Translations under genes and position numbers: made by a program | Source: Ancylobacter novellus | GTDB lineage: Bacteria; Pseudomonadota; Alphaproteobacteria; Rhizobiales; Xanthobacteraceae | Assembly (NCBI GenBank): GCA_003241485.1 | Contig: QFQD01000043.1 | Span: 1-30,687 of the forward strand | Direction of reading: 5' to 3' | Length of the DNA: 30,687 nucleotides | Notes under the pieces: generated by a model | The model's input: the letters and a program-made list of their open reading frames with translations, nothing else | Database searches by the model: none | What the model was told of the DNA's origin: nothing | Shown: positions 1 through 6,441 of the stretch, piece by piece | Numbering within the stretch: the first letter of the stretch is position 1 | How the letters are laid out: each line of letters starts with the position of its first letter

Positions 1-836
1 GCGCCGAAGCGCAGCACGCCGGCCAGCCCGCCGATGAGCAGCAGCCGGTCGGCGCCCAGCCGGCGCGTCAGCCCGGTGCCGAAACGGAACAGCACCACCT
101 CGGCGATGACGCCGGTCGCCCACATCAACCCTATCGCCGAATCCGACAGGCCGATGGCGCGCCAGTGCAACGAGGCGAAGGTGTACAGCGTGGCGTGCGA
201 GCCCTGCACCAGCGCCGCCGCCGCGATGGCGAGCGCCAGCACGAGCGGGATTCGCGGCAGGCGATGCGCGCTCGCCTCGCGCGGCGGCAGGCGCAATTCG
301 TCCAGCGTGAGGGCCGCGCCGGCGGCGATGAGGCTACCCACCACGATGAACCAGACGATGGCATCCGCTGGCAGCCCCCCGAGCAGGAAGCCGGCGGCGA
401 AATTGCCGGCGATGAAGGCCAGCGAGCCCCACAGCCGCACGCGGCCATAATCGACCAGCCCCTCGGCGCGCCGCACCACGGCATAGGCGTCGAGCACTGG
501 CAGGCTCGGCTGCCAGAAGCTGGCGGCAATGCCCAGCGCGAGCAGCATCAGCGCCACATTGGGCGCCAGCGCGACGCCGGTGAACGCCGCTGCCGTCGCC
601 AGCGCATAGGCGACCAGCGTCGCGCGCGGCCGCCCGCTGCGGTCCGCCACCAGCCCACCAAGCGGCATGGTGAACAGGCGCACGGCAAAGGGCACCGCCA
701 GGGTGAAGGCGATCATCGAGGCGTCGAAGCCCCTGCCCTCCAGCCACACCGGAAAGAACGGCAGATACACGCCGATGCCGAAGAACAGCCCGGCATAGGC
801 GGTGGCGATGGCATGGCGGGGGGCGAGAACGGGCAC
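1..836 (-). CDS. MFS transporter, HcaT/phenylpropionate-permease-like (C-terminus cut by window edge)
   Basis: This is an inner-membrane secondary transporter read on the minus strand; its 3' end lies outside the window. The translation begins V-P-V-L-A-P-R-H-A-I and continues with hydrophobic helices. The first contains GLFFGIGVYLPFFPVWL, followed by FTMPLGGLVADRSGRPR, which is the loop 2-3 signature of the major facilitator superfamily. The N-terminal 'PFFPVWLEGRG' pattern is typical of the MFS_1_like/phenylpropionic acid permease group, but the substrate cannot be read from sequence. An in-frame TGA at 858-860 leaves the GTG at 834-836 as the only plausible start, and its ribosome site is weak. 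About 279 residues are visible out of a usual 380-400. It lies downstream of thiD on the same strand, separated by 172 bases that contain a palindromic repeat, so co-transcription is uncertain. Confidence 0.8.
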   Translation of the reverse strand, partial: MPVLAPRHAIATAYAGLFFGIGVYLPFFPVWLEGRGFDASMIAFTLAVPFAVRLFTMPLGGLVADRSGRPRATLVAYALATAAAFTGVALAPNVALMLLALGIAASFWQPSLPVLDAYAVVRRAEGLVDYGRVRLWGSLAFIAGNFAAGFLLGGLPADAIVWFIVVGSLIAAGAALTLDELRLPPREASAHRLPRIPLVLALAIAAAALVQGSHATLYTFASLHWRAIGLSDSAIGLMWATGVIAEVVLFRFGTGLTRRLGADRLLLIGGLAGVLRFG

Positions 837-923
837 GGGCGCGCCCGGCGGCGAGAGTCAGACGCCTGCGGCGGAATCTTGCGCTGGATCCCGGCTCGGC
901 GCTCCGGCTTCGCCTACGCTGGG

Positions 924-953
924 CCGGGAAACAAAGATATCTCTGTTTCCCGG
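924..953. repeat. Intergenic palindromic element (REP-like hairpin)
   Basis: A 30-base near-perfect inverted repeat reads CCGGGAAACAAAGATAT then CTCTGTTTCCCGG, with one mismatched pair and a GATATC centre. It sits in a longer block (about 888-953) containing GGATCCCGGCTCGGCG, a pattern common in rhizobial intergenic palindromes. It lies between the end of thiD and the start of the MFS gene, where the hairpin could end or weaken read-through. There is no T-tract, so it is not a classical terminator. Confidence 0.6.
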
Positions 954-1008
954 ACAAGCTTGAAGAAGCGCCTTCGGCGAACTGCTGCGTCAGGTCCCAA
1001 CCCGCCCC

Positions 1009-1821
1009 TCACCACCAGGCGTGGAAGTGATGCACAGGGCCGTGGCCGCGCCCGATGCTCAGCGTGTCGGAGGCGCCGATGGCCCGCGTGAGATAGTCCT
1101 TGGCCGCCTCGACCGCCGCGCGAAGGCCCAGCCCCCGCGCCAGCCCGGCGGCGATGGCGGAGGACAGCGTGCAGCCCGTGCCATGGGTGTTGCGGGTCGC
1201 CACGCGAGGGGCGGAGAATTCCGCGAAACCTTCCGCGTCGAGCAGCACGTCCACGCTCTCCGGCCCCTCGCCATGGCCCCCCTTGATGAGCACGGCCCGG
1301 GCCCCGAGCGCGCGCAGCCGCTCAGCCTGCCGACGCACGGCGGCGAGATCGGCGGCCGGCGCCTCATCGAGCAGCACGGCGGCTTCCGGCAGGTTCGGCG
1401 TGATGAGCAGCGCACGCGGCAGCAACTGCGTGCGCAGCGATTCCACCGCCTCCGGCACCAGCAGCCGGTCGCCCGAAGCCGCCACCATGACGGGGTCGAG
1501 CACGACCGTTTCGACGCCGTGGCGCTCAAGCCCCGCCGCCACGGCGCCGATTGCCTCCGGCCGCGACAGCATGCCGATCTTCACCGCGTTCACGGCGAGA
1601 TCTGAGAACACCGCGTCGATCTGGGCGGCGATGAAATCGCCCGGCACGTCGTGAATACCGGTGACGCCGAGCGTGTTCTGCGCCGTCAGCGCGGTGATGA
1701 CCGAGGCGCCATAGACGCCCAGCGCAGAGAATGTCTTGAGATCGGCCTGGATGCCGGCGCCGCCGCCGGAATCAGAACCCGCTATCGTCACCGCAATCGC
1801 CGTGGACGCCGTCATCGGCAC
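1009..1821 (-). CDS. thiD: Hydroxymethylpyrimidine/phosphomethylpyrimidine kinase
   Basis: ThiD phosphorylates HMP and HMP-P to give HMP-PP, the pyrimidine half of thiamine, in the cytoplasm. The 270-residue protein has the expected family length. It carries the N-terminal substrate-binding glycine motif (AGSDSGGGAGIQADLKTF, about residues 14-31) and the C-terminal ribokinase-family anion-hole/ATP motif NTHGTGCTLSSAIAAGLA (about 211-228) with the catalytic region GTGC. The ATG at 1821 is chosen because GGAGG lies 7 bases upstream; a second in-frame ATG two codons later lacks this spacing. A TPP riboswitch and a sigma70-like promoter lie directly upstream, so expression should fall when thiamine pyrophosphate is plentiful. 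No thiC, thiE or thiM is visible nearby. Confidence 0.95.
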   Translation of the reverse strand: MPMTASTAIAVTIAGSDSGGGAGIQADLKTFSALGVYGASVITALTAQNTLGVTGIHDVPGDFIAAQIDAVFSDLAVNAVKIGMLSRPEAIGAVAAGLERHGVETVVLDPVMVAASGDRLLVPEAVESLRTQLLPRALLITPNLPEAAVLLDEAPAADLAAVRRQAERLRALGARAVLIKGGHGEGPESVDVLLDAEGFAEFSAPRVATRNTHGTGCTLSSAIAAGLARGLGLRAAVEAAKDYLTRAIGASDTLSIGRGHGPVHHFHAWW

Positions 1822-1885
1822 GCCTCCCTGGCCGGCAAGGCCGGGCGCGTCCTACGCCGAGCGCAAAACGCCCGGCGCGCGCGAC

Positions 1886-1972
1886 CCGTTTCCTCCGCCG
1901 GCATGACCCGGATCAGGTTCGTGGGTTGGCTCACCGCCTCTCAGCCCCGGCCTTGCTTCCGGGGCACCCCAA
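1886..1972 (-). promoter_or_regulatory. TPP riboswitch (THI box) controlling thiD
   Basis: Read on the minus strand, this region contains the conserved TPP aptamer elements in order: GGGGTGCC at the 5' end, GGGGCTGAGA with the J3-2 core, ACCC, then GAACCTGATCCGGGTCATG and GCCGGCGGAGGAAA closing P1. It lies 64 bases upstream of the thiD ATG, in the correct orientation. The interval between aptamer and start codon contains GC-rich inverted segments (GGCCTTGCCGGCC) near the GGAGG, so control of translation initiation is likely. That last point is inference. Confidence 0.95.
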
Positions 1973-1989
1973 CGAGATCGACTACTCCC

Positions 1990-2018
1990 GCAATAGGCGA
2001 AGCGCCGCGCGCTTTCAA
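1990..2018 (-). promoter_or_regulatory. Sigma70-type promoter for the TPP riboswitch/thiD transcript
   Basis: On the minus strand TTGAAA (2013-2018) and TATTGC (1990-1995) are separated by exactly 17 bases. Transcription would start around 1982-1984, about ten bases before the first conserved riboswitch base. The position relative to the aptamer makes this more credible than a motif match alone. Confidence 0.55.
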
Positions 2019-2109
2019 GCCGGGTATGGAAGCGCATGGCGGCGGGGGTTGCGCGGCGGGGCCGGTTCTGTTCCTGTGGCGCACCAAAACCGTGCCCGGA
2101 TGCCTCCCG

Positions 2110-2346
2110 ATGGTCCCGTTCTTCGTGCAGATCAAATGCCAGCTTGGCCGCTCCTACGAGGTGGCGAACGCCCTCGCGGATGCCGAGATCGCCTCGGAAA
2201 TCTATTCCACCGCGGGCGAGTTCGACCTGCTGGTCAAGTTCTACGTGCCCGAGGCCACCGATATCGGCCATTTCGTGAACGAGAAGGTGCAGCAGATTCC
2301 CGGCATCCAGGACACCCGCACCATCATCACCTTCAAGGCCTTCTAG
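2110..2346 (+). CDS. Stand-alone Lrp/AsnC ligand-binding (RAM) domain protein
   Basis: A 78-residue protein beginning MVPFFVQIKC and ending TIITFKAF. It matches the C-terminal effector-binding RAM domain of Lrp/AsnC regulators: a beta-alpha-beta-beta-alpha-beta layout with 'STAGEFDLLVKFYV' in the middle and 'IPGIQDTRTIITF' as the last strand. There is no helix-turn-helix, so it cannot bind DNA in the usual way. Such single-domain relatives are known to form oligomers and bind amino acids, and may act as metabolite sensors or partners of full-length regulators. ATG 2110 is chosen because known relatives begin just before the first strand, although no strong ribosome site is visible; an in-frame GTG at 2092 is an alternative. 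It is divergent from thiD and its TAG stop overlaps that of the convergent EamA gene. Confidence 0.85.
   Translation: MVPFFVQIKCQLGRSYEVANALADAEIASEIYSTAGEFDLLVKFYVPEATDIGHFVNEKVQQIPGIQDTRTIITFKAF
2343..2346. other. CTAG providing overlapping stop codons for two convergent genes
   Basis: The palindrome CTAG gives the TAG stop of the RAM-domain gene (2344-2346, plus strand) and the TAG stop of the EamA gene (2343-2345, minus strand). The two coding regions meet with no intergenic space, leaving no room for a separate terminator. Confidence 0.85.
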
Positions 2347-3266
2347 GTGATCGGCCCGGTCGGCGGCACCGCGCCCTCGTCCGGTGCGGTCACCGCGCCG
2401 GCACGGCGCTCGCGCCAGATGACGAACAGGCCGGCACCGATGACGATGACGGCGCCGACCACCACCAGCACGGGCGGCACCTCGGCGAACAGCACGAAGC
2501 CGAGCAGCAGCGACCACAGCATCGCCGAATAGGTGAAGGGCGCCACCACAGAAGCCGGCGCCCAGCGATAGCTCTCGGTGAGCAGGATCTGCGCGATTCC
2601 CCCGAATATGCCGATGGCGAACAGCATGAACGCCTCGCGCATCGTCGGCACCACCCACCCCCAGCCGGCGGTGGCAAGGCCCGCCACGGCCGCGAGCGCC
2701 TGGAAATAGAACACGATGGCGGCGGTGGTCTCGGTCGCGGTGAGCCGGCGCACCTGGATCATCGCCCCGGCGGTGAAGCCGGCCGCGACCAGCGCCATCA
2801 GCGCACCGGTCTGGTGCTCGCGGCTGTCGAAATTGCCGGCGAGATGCGGCCAGAGCATCACCACGACCCCGCCGAGGCCGACGACCACCGCCACCCAGCG
2901 ATAAAGCTGCACCCGCTCATCCAGCACCAGCGCTGCCAGCAGCACGGTGAGCAGCGGCGCGGTGAAACCGATCGCGGTGGCATCGGCCAGCGGGATGCGC
3001 GCCAGCGCGGCAAAGCCCAGCCCCATCGACATGACGCCGACCGTGCCGCGCACGATGTGGCCGACGGGATGGGCGGTGCGCACGGCGGCGCCTATCTCGC
3101 CGCGCCAGGCCAGCATCGCCATGAGCGGGAACAGCGCGAAGAACGAGCGCGCGAAGACCACTTCGCCGGTCGGAACGTCCTCCGACACCATGCGTACCAT
3201 GGCCGACATGATGGTGAAGAGGAACGTCGCGCCGATCTGCAGCGCGATGCCCTTTAGCGCGTTCAT
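2343..3266 (-). CDS. EamA-family (DMT superfamily) permease
   Basis: A 307-residue integral membrane protein with about ten hydrophobic helices in two tandem EamA repeats. The first repeat spans roughly residues 5-140 and includes GEVVFARSFFALFPL and LADATAIGFTAPLLTVLLAALVLDERV. The second covers about 150-290 and includes WAPASVVAPFTYSAMLWSLLLGFVLFAEVP. Both repeats carry the usual 'helix-ending E' pattern (LDE, FAE). This family exports or imports metabolites and amino acids, and the substrate here is unknown. ATG 3266 is chosen because it directly precedes the first helix; the same frame is open to 3359 but would add a charged, unlikely leader. Its stop codon lies in the CTAG at 2343-2346, shared with the opposite gene. 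Confidence 0.85.
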   Translation of the reverse strand: MNALKGIALQIGATFLFTIMSAMVRMVSEDVPTGEVVFARSFFALFPLMAMLAWRGEIGAAVRTAHPVGHIVRGTVGVMSMGLGFAALARIPLADATAIGFTAPLLTVLLAALVLDERVQLYRWVAVVVGLGGVVVMLWPHLAGNFDSREHQTGALMALVAAGFTAGAMIQVRRLTATETTAAIVFYFQALAAVAGLATAGWGWVVPTMREAFMLFAIGIFGGIAQILLTESYRWAPASVVAPFTYSAMLWSLLLGFVLFAEVPPVLVVVGAVIVIGAGLFVIWRERRAGAVTAPDEGAVPPTGPIT

Positions 3267-3333
3267 TTGGCGCCACGAGATTGGATTCGGCCCGCCCGCG
3301 GGCGGACCGAAGATGCGAATGAGGCGGCGAGGC

Positions 3334-4053
3334 TTAAGGGAACGGATCGCCGCCGGCAAGCGCGATTGCGCCGAACACGATCACGATCGCGATCGCAAGA
3401 CAGGCCAGCGCGAGAGCCATCGAGCCGGGCGTCGCGCGGGCGCGGTCGACATAGGTGCCGGCGGGCTTGCGACCGGTGACCATCGCCGCGATCAGCTTGT
3501 CGCGCCCAAACAGCGAATAGAGCACGTTCGCCGCGACATGGAGCGCGATCAGCGCCAGCAGGAACGGATAGATCTTCTGGTGCCAAGCCGAGGCGCGGGC
3601 GATGGTCTCGTCGCTCACAACGGCCGTCATCGGGCCGTAGACGGCGATGTCGTCGGTGGTGAACAGGCCGGTCAGCGCCTGCGCCGCGACGACGGCGAGA
3701 AGCGCCATCACCATCCATCCGCCCAGCGGATTATGGCCGAGATAATGCTGCGGCCGCCCGCGCAGCAGGCTGGCGAGATAGCCCAATGCCGCGCCGGGCC
3801 CGCGCAGAAAGCTGGCAAAGCGCGCCGTCGAGCCGCCGACAACGCCCCAGAGCAGGCGGAAGACAATCACGACAAGAATGGCCAGGCCGTTCCACTGGTG
3901 CCAGACGAGACCTGCGTCGCCGTAATAACGGCTGGCAAAGGCGAGGCCGACCAGCGCGGCCAACAGCCATTTGGCCAGCCGCGTCGGCAGGTCCCAGGCC
4001 GGCACATAGCCGGCCCAGGCGCCCTGGACAGACGCGCCTGAAGCGGCGTCCAC
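3334..4053 (-). CDS. Cytochrome b561-like, b-type membrane cytochrome (cytochrome b/b6 domain)
   Basis: A 239-residue membrane protein with four main helices and an extra C-terminal helix (about 211-233). The prokaryotic cytochrome b561 / hydrogenase b-subunit fold is supported by WHQWNGLAILVVIVFRLLWG (H52), GHNPLGGWMVMALLAVVA (H107) and the last core helix with H158 and H172. These give candidate haem ligands. The first helix reads TRLAKWLL, with no histidine where the classic family has R-x-x-H-W. It probably carries electrons between the quinone pool and a periplasmic c-type cytochrome. The start is GTG at 4051-4053, four bases after the stop of the upstream cytochrome c' gene, so the two genes are almost certainly co-translated. 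Confidence 0.85.
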   Translation of the reverse strand: MDAASGASVQGAWAGYVPAWDLPTRLAKWLLAALVGLAFASRYYGDAGLVWHQWNGLAILVVIVFRLLWGVVGGSTARFASFLRGPGAALGYLASLLRGRPQHYLGHNPLGGWMVMALLAVVAAQALTGLFTTDDIAVYGPMTAVVSDETIARASAWHQKIYPFLLALIALHVAANVLYSLFGRDKLIAAMVTGRKPAGTYVDRARATPGSMALALACLAIAIVIVFGAIALAGGDPFP

Positions 4054-4057
4054 CGCG

Positions 4058-4495
4058 TCAGCTCTTCTTGCGGAAGCTGTCGTGGCAGGTGCCGCAGGTG
4101 CGGATCACCCCGGGAAAATTGGCCTTGAAACTGGCTTCATCCGTGATGGCGCCCTTAGCCGCCGTGGCGTCGGACGCGAGCTTGGCGAACAGGCCGTCGA
4201 ACTCGGCCTTGCGCTCCCAGACGCTCGGCAAGGCATCGGTGCCCTCGCCGGAACCGGCGGGGAACAGGCTCGGCAGGACCTTGGCGTTCTTCGCGTAGGT
4301 GTCGAGCGCCGCCTTCACGGCGGCGAGGTCGAACGGGACACTGCCGCGCAGCATGCCGCCGACAGGCTTGGTGACGTTGCCAAACTCCTTCATGAGCGTC
4401 TCGCGCTGCTTGACGACGTCCGTCTGCGCCACGACGGCGGTGGCGGCGAGAGCGGTGGCGAAGGCGGCGGCGACGACCAGTATGCGACGGCTCAT
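4058..4495 (-). CDS. Cytochrome c' (periplasmic, four-helix bundle)
   Basis: A 145-residue exported haem protein. Residues 1-23 form a Sec signal peptide (RR, hydrophobic run, cleavage probably after AVVA). The single haem-binding motif CGTCH lies near the C-terminus (134-138) and is followed by DSFRKK, the hallmark of class II cytochromes c' (PF01322). Family members bind NO or CO and are linked to nitrosative-stress protection or electron transfer. Pairing with a downstream membrane cytochrome b suggests a small redox unit. The ATG at 4495 has GGGGAG a few bases upstream; the same frame extends to 4540, but that would bury the signal peptide. It is first in a two-gene operon. Confidence 0.92.
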   Translation of the reverse strand: MSRRILVVAAAFATALAATAVVAQTDVVKQRETLMKEFGNVTKPVGGMLRGSVPFDLAAVKAALDTYAKNAKVLPSLFPAGSGEGTDALPSVWERKAEFDGLFAKLASDATAAKGAITDEASFKANFPGVIRTCGTCHDSFRKKS

Positions 4496-4538
4496 AGGTG
4501 CTCCCCAAGGCAATGGGCCGACTACCGACCCGGTGCAC

Positions 4539-4566
4539 ACCTTATTGACGCTCTAAACTGAGGCAA
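4539..4566 (-). promoter_or_regulatory. Candidate promoter for the cytochrome c'/b operon
   Basis: On the minus strand TTGCCT (4561-4566) and TAAGGT (4539-4544) are 16 bases apart, roughly 45 bases upstream of the cytochrome c' start. I see no FNR/FixK box (TTGAT-N4-ATCAA) in the 235-base divergent region. This is a motif match only. Confidence 0.35.
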
Positions 4567-4730
4567 TCGGCGCCAGGTTGAGTTCGCGAGGACGTGATGA
4601 CGATTACCTTGCGTCATCCCAGTGGCATAATGTTGCCTACGGATCGTGGTTTCCCCGATTTGCATCCCACCCGAGTGACCTAACGTCAGAAAACCCGCAC
4701 GAAACGTCCGCCAACGGAGAAAAACACGCC

Positions 4731-5546
4731 ATGGCCATTCGCACCATTCTCCTGCATGCCGCTGCCGACAGCGGCTTCAACGATCGCCTCGCCTTCGCGA
4801 TCGCCCTCGCCCGCCAGTCCGGCGCCTCGATCAGCGCGGTCTATACGCTCTATCCCACGGGCGTTCCGCGCGTCGGCCGGGCGCTGTCCATCTATGTCAA
4901 CGAGCTGGTGCGCGAGGCGAAGGAGAAGGAGGGCGTGCTCAAGGCACAGTTCGAGCAGGCAGTCGGCGCCGCCGGGGTGAACGGCCACTGGTCGAACGTC
5001 GATGGTGAAGTGACGTCGGCGCTGCGCGAGGCCGTCACCTTCTCCGACATCACGGTCGTCAGCGAAACCCGCTACGGCACGGTGGACGATCAGCTCGCCG
5101 CCACGCTTCCCGAACACCTCGCCCTGGCCGCCAACGGCCCGGTCGTTGTGGTACCGACCGGCAAGCCTGTGCCGGCCCGCATCGGCAAGGTGCTGGTGGC
5201 ATGGAAGCCCTCGCGCGAGGCCGGCCATGCCGTGCGCTTCGCGCTTCCCGTGCTTGCCGAGGCGACGGAAGTCGAGGTGCTGACCATTGCGGAAGGCTCG
5301 ACCAAGGCCGCCGCCTCGGGCGAGCAGCTGACCGCCTATCTCAAGTCGCATGGCATCAATGCCAAGCACCATCACGTCAGCGAGGGCGATGCCACGAGCG
5401 TCATCGTCAAGGAGGTCGGAGCTTTCGGCGCAGACCTGCTGGTGCTCGGCGCCTATAGCCGCTCGCGCATCGCCGAGCTGGTGCTGGGCGGCGTCACCGC
5501 CTCGCTGATGGAGGACCCGCCGGTGCCGCTGCTGGTGGCGCACTGA
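4731..5546 (+). CDS. Universal stress protein with two tandem USP domains
   Basis: A 271-residue cytoplasmic protein made of two UspA-like Rossmann domains: about residues 2-145 (MAIRTILLHAAADS... and VVVVPTG at the end) and about 150-271 (RIGKVLVAWKPSREAGHAVRFALPVL... LVLGAYSRSRIAELVLGGVTASLM). The second domain has a fairly standard G-x2-G-x9-G(S/T)-like nucleotide loop, with LGAYSRSRIAELVLGGVTASL keeping the glycines; the first domain is degenerate. Tandem USPs of this type respond to stress and energy limitation. The ATG at 4731 follows GGAG about 11 bases upstream and fits the family start. The same frame is open from 4578, but that leader has no USP homology. A strong terminator follows. 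Confidence 0.9.
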   Translation: MAIRTILLHAAADSGFNDRLAFAIALARQSGASISAVYTLYPTGVPRVGRALSIYVNELVREAKEKEGVLKAQFEQAVGAAGVNGHWSNVDGEVTSALREAVTFSDITVVSETRYGTVDDQLAATLPEHLALAANGPVVVVPTGKPVPARIGKVLVAWKPSREAGHAVRFALPVLAEATEVEVLTIAEGSTKAAASGEQLTAYLKSHGINAKHHHVSEGDATSVIVKEVGAFGADLLVLGAYSRSRIAELVLGGVTASLMEDPPVPLLVAH

Positions 5547-5567
5547 ACGCATCGTCAGGCTTTCAAG

Positions 5568-5599
5568 CCGGCCTCCCTTCCGGGGAGGTCGGTTTTTTT
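5568..5599 (+). terminator. Rho-independent terminator of the universal stress gene
   Basis: A 10-bp stem CCGGCCTCCC / GGGAGGTCGG (one G-U pair) with a five-base loop is followed directly by seven Ts. It lies 22 bases after the stop codon. Confidence 0.93.
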
Positions 5600-5686
5600 G
5601 TGCGGGTGGCCCGGACGAGCTCGGCTTTGCCGCGGCGGTTTCGGGTTGCGGGTGCCCGCCACGAGGTCTAGCAATGGGCGATAAAC

Positions 5687-5701
5687 GTCAGCATAACTGA
5701 C
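5687..5701. promoter_or_regulatory. Inverted repeat upstream of the LysE gene (candidate operator)
   Basis: GTCAG-CATAA-CTGAC is a perfect 5-bp inverted repeat with a 5-base centre inside an AT-rich patch (ATAAACGTCAGCATAACTGA), ending 19 bases before the GTG start. LysE-type exporters are often controlled by a LysR or Lrp regulator, but none is adjacent here. Confidence 0.35.
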
Positions 5702-5720
5702 ATAAATCCGGGAGACGCCC

Positions 5721-6332
5721 GTGCCCAGCCCGCTTCTGTCCGGCCAGCTGCTGCCATTGGTGCTGTTCGCCATTGCCGGCGCCGTTACCCCCGGTCCCAA
5801 CAACATGATCTCGGCGGGATCGGGCGCCGCCTTCGGCTTCCGCCGCACCCTGCCGCAGATCTGGGGCGTCACCTTCGGCTTCGCCGTCATGATCGTCGCC
5901 GTGGGCCTCGGCCTCGGTGCGCTTTTCATCAGCGTTCCCTATCTGCATCAGGGGCTCAAGATCGCCGGCTCGCTCTATCTGCTCTGGCTGGCGTGGAAGA
6001 TCGCCAATGCGGGCGGGCCGGGCGGCGGCACGGCGATGGAAAAGCCGATGACGCTGCTGCAATCGGCATTGTTCCAGTGGGTGAACCCGAAGGCGTGGGC
6101 CTTCGCGCTCAGCCTCGTGCCCGCCTTCACCACGGTGGGCGGTGACCGGCTGCTGGAGGAAATCCTCGTCATCGCGCTGGTCTGCGGCGTCATCACGCTG
6201 CCCAGCCTCGCTTTATGGGCCGGCTTCGGCGCCCTGCTGGCGCGCCTTCTGTCGACGCCGCGTCAGCAGCGCATCGTGAATTATGTGATGGCCGCGCTCG
6301 TCGCCTCCAGCGTGCTCGTGCTTTTCCTGTGA
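5721..6332 (+). CDS. LysE/RhtB-family amino-acid exporter
   Basis: A 203-residue inner-membrane protein with about six helices and the family's N-terminal signature GAVTPGPNNMISAGSGAAFGFRR (about 19-41). This is followed by the second-repeat helices LYLLWLAWKIANA and FQWVNPKAWAFALSLVPAF (the conserved 'NPKAW' motif). Members export amino acids or their derivatives; NPKAW-type proteins are often grouped with the cysteine/O-acetylserine and threonine exporters, and the substrate is not readable here. The start is a GTG at 5721 with GGGAG seven bases upstream. A candidate operator lies just ahead. There is no clear terminator before the next gene. Confidence 0.9.
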   Translation: MPSPLLSGQLLPLVLFAIAGAVTPGPNNMISAGSGAAFGFRRTLPQIWGVTFGFAVMIVAVGLGLGALFISVPYLHQGLKIAGSLYLLWLAWKIANAGGPGGGTAMEKPMTLLQSALFQWVNPKAWAFALSLVPAFTTVGGDRLLEEILVIALVCGVITLPSLALWAGFGALLARLLSTPRQQRIVNYVMAALVASSVLVLFL

Positions 6333-6441
6333 ACGCTGCACCGCAGCACCCGTCATAAAACGGTGATGCGAGTCGGGCTTATGTCGCCTCATGAACCCAT
6401 CGGTAAGCCCGCTTCCGGGCATGACGGGGAGGGCTTCCGAG

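Noticed and set aside
334..957. Minus-strand frame of 207 codons inside the MFS gene
   Set aside because: It is an Arg-rich shifted copy of the transporter frame. The true frame has continuous hydrophobic helices and the MFS loop motif.
4496..4730. An FNR/FixK box between cytochrome c' and the universal stress gene
   Set aside because: Both genes are of types often under oxygen control, but no TTGAT-N4-ATCAA-like site with both halves is present in this gap.
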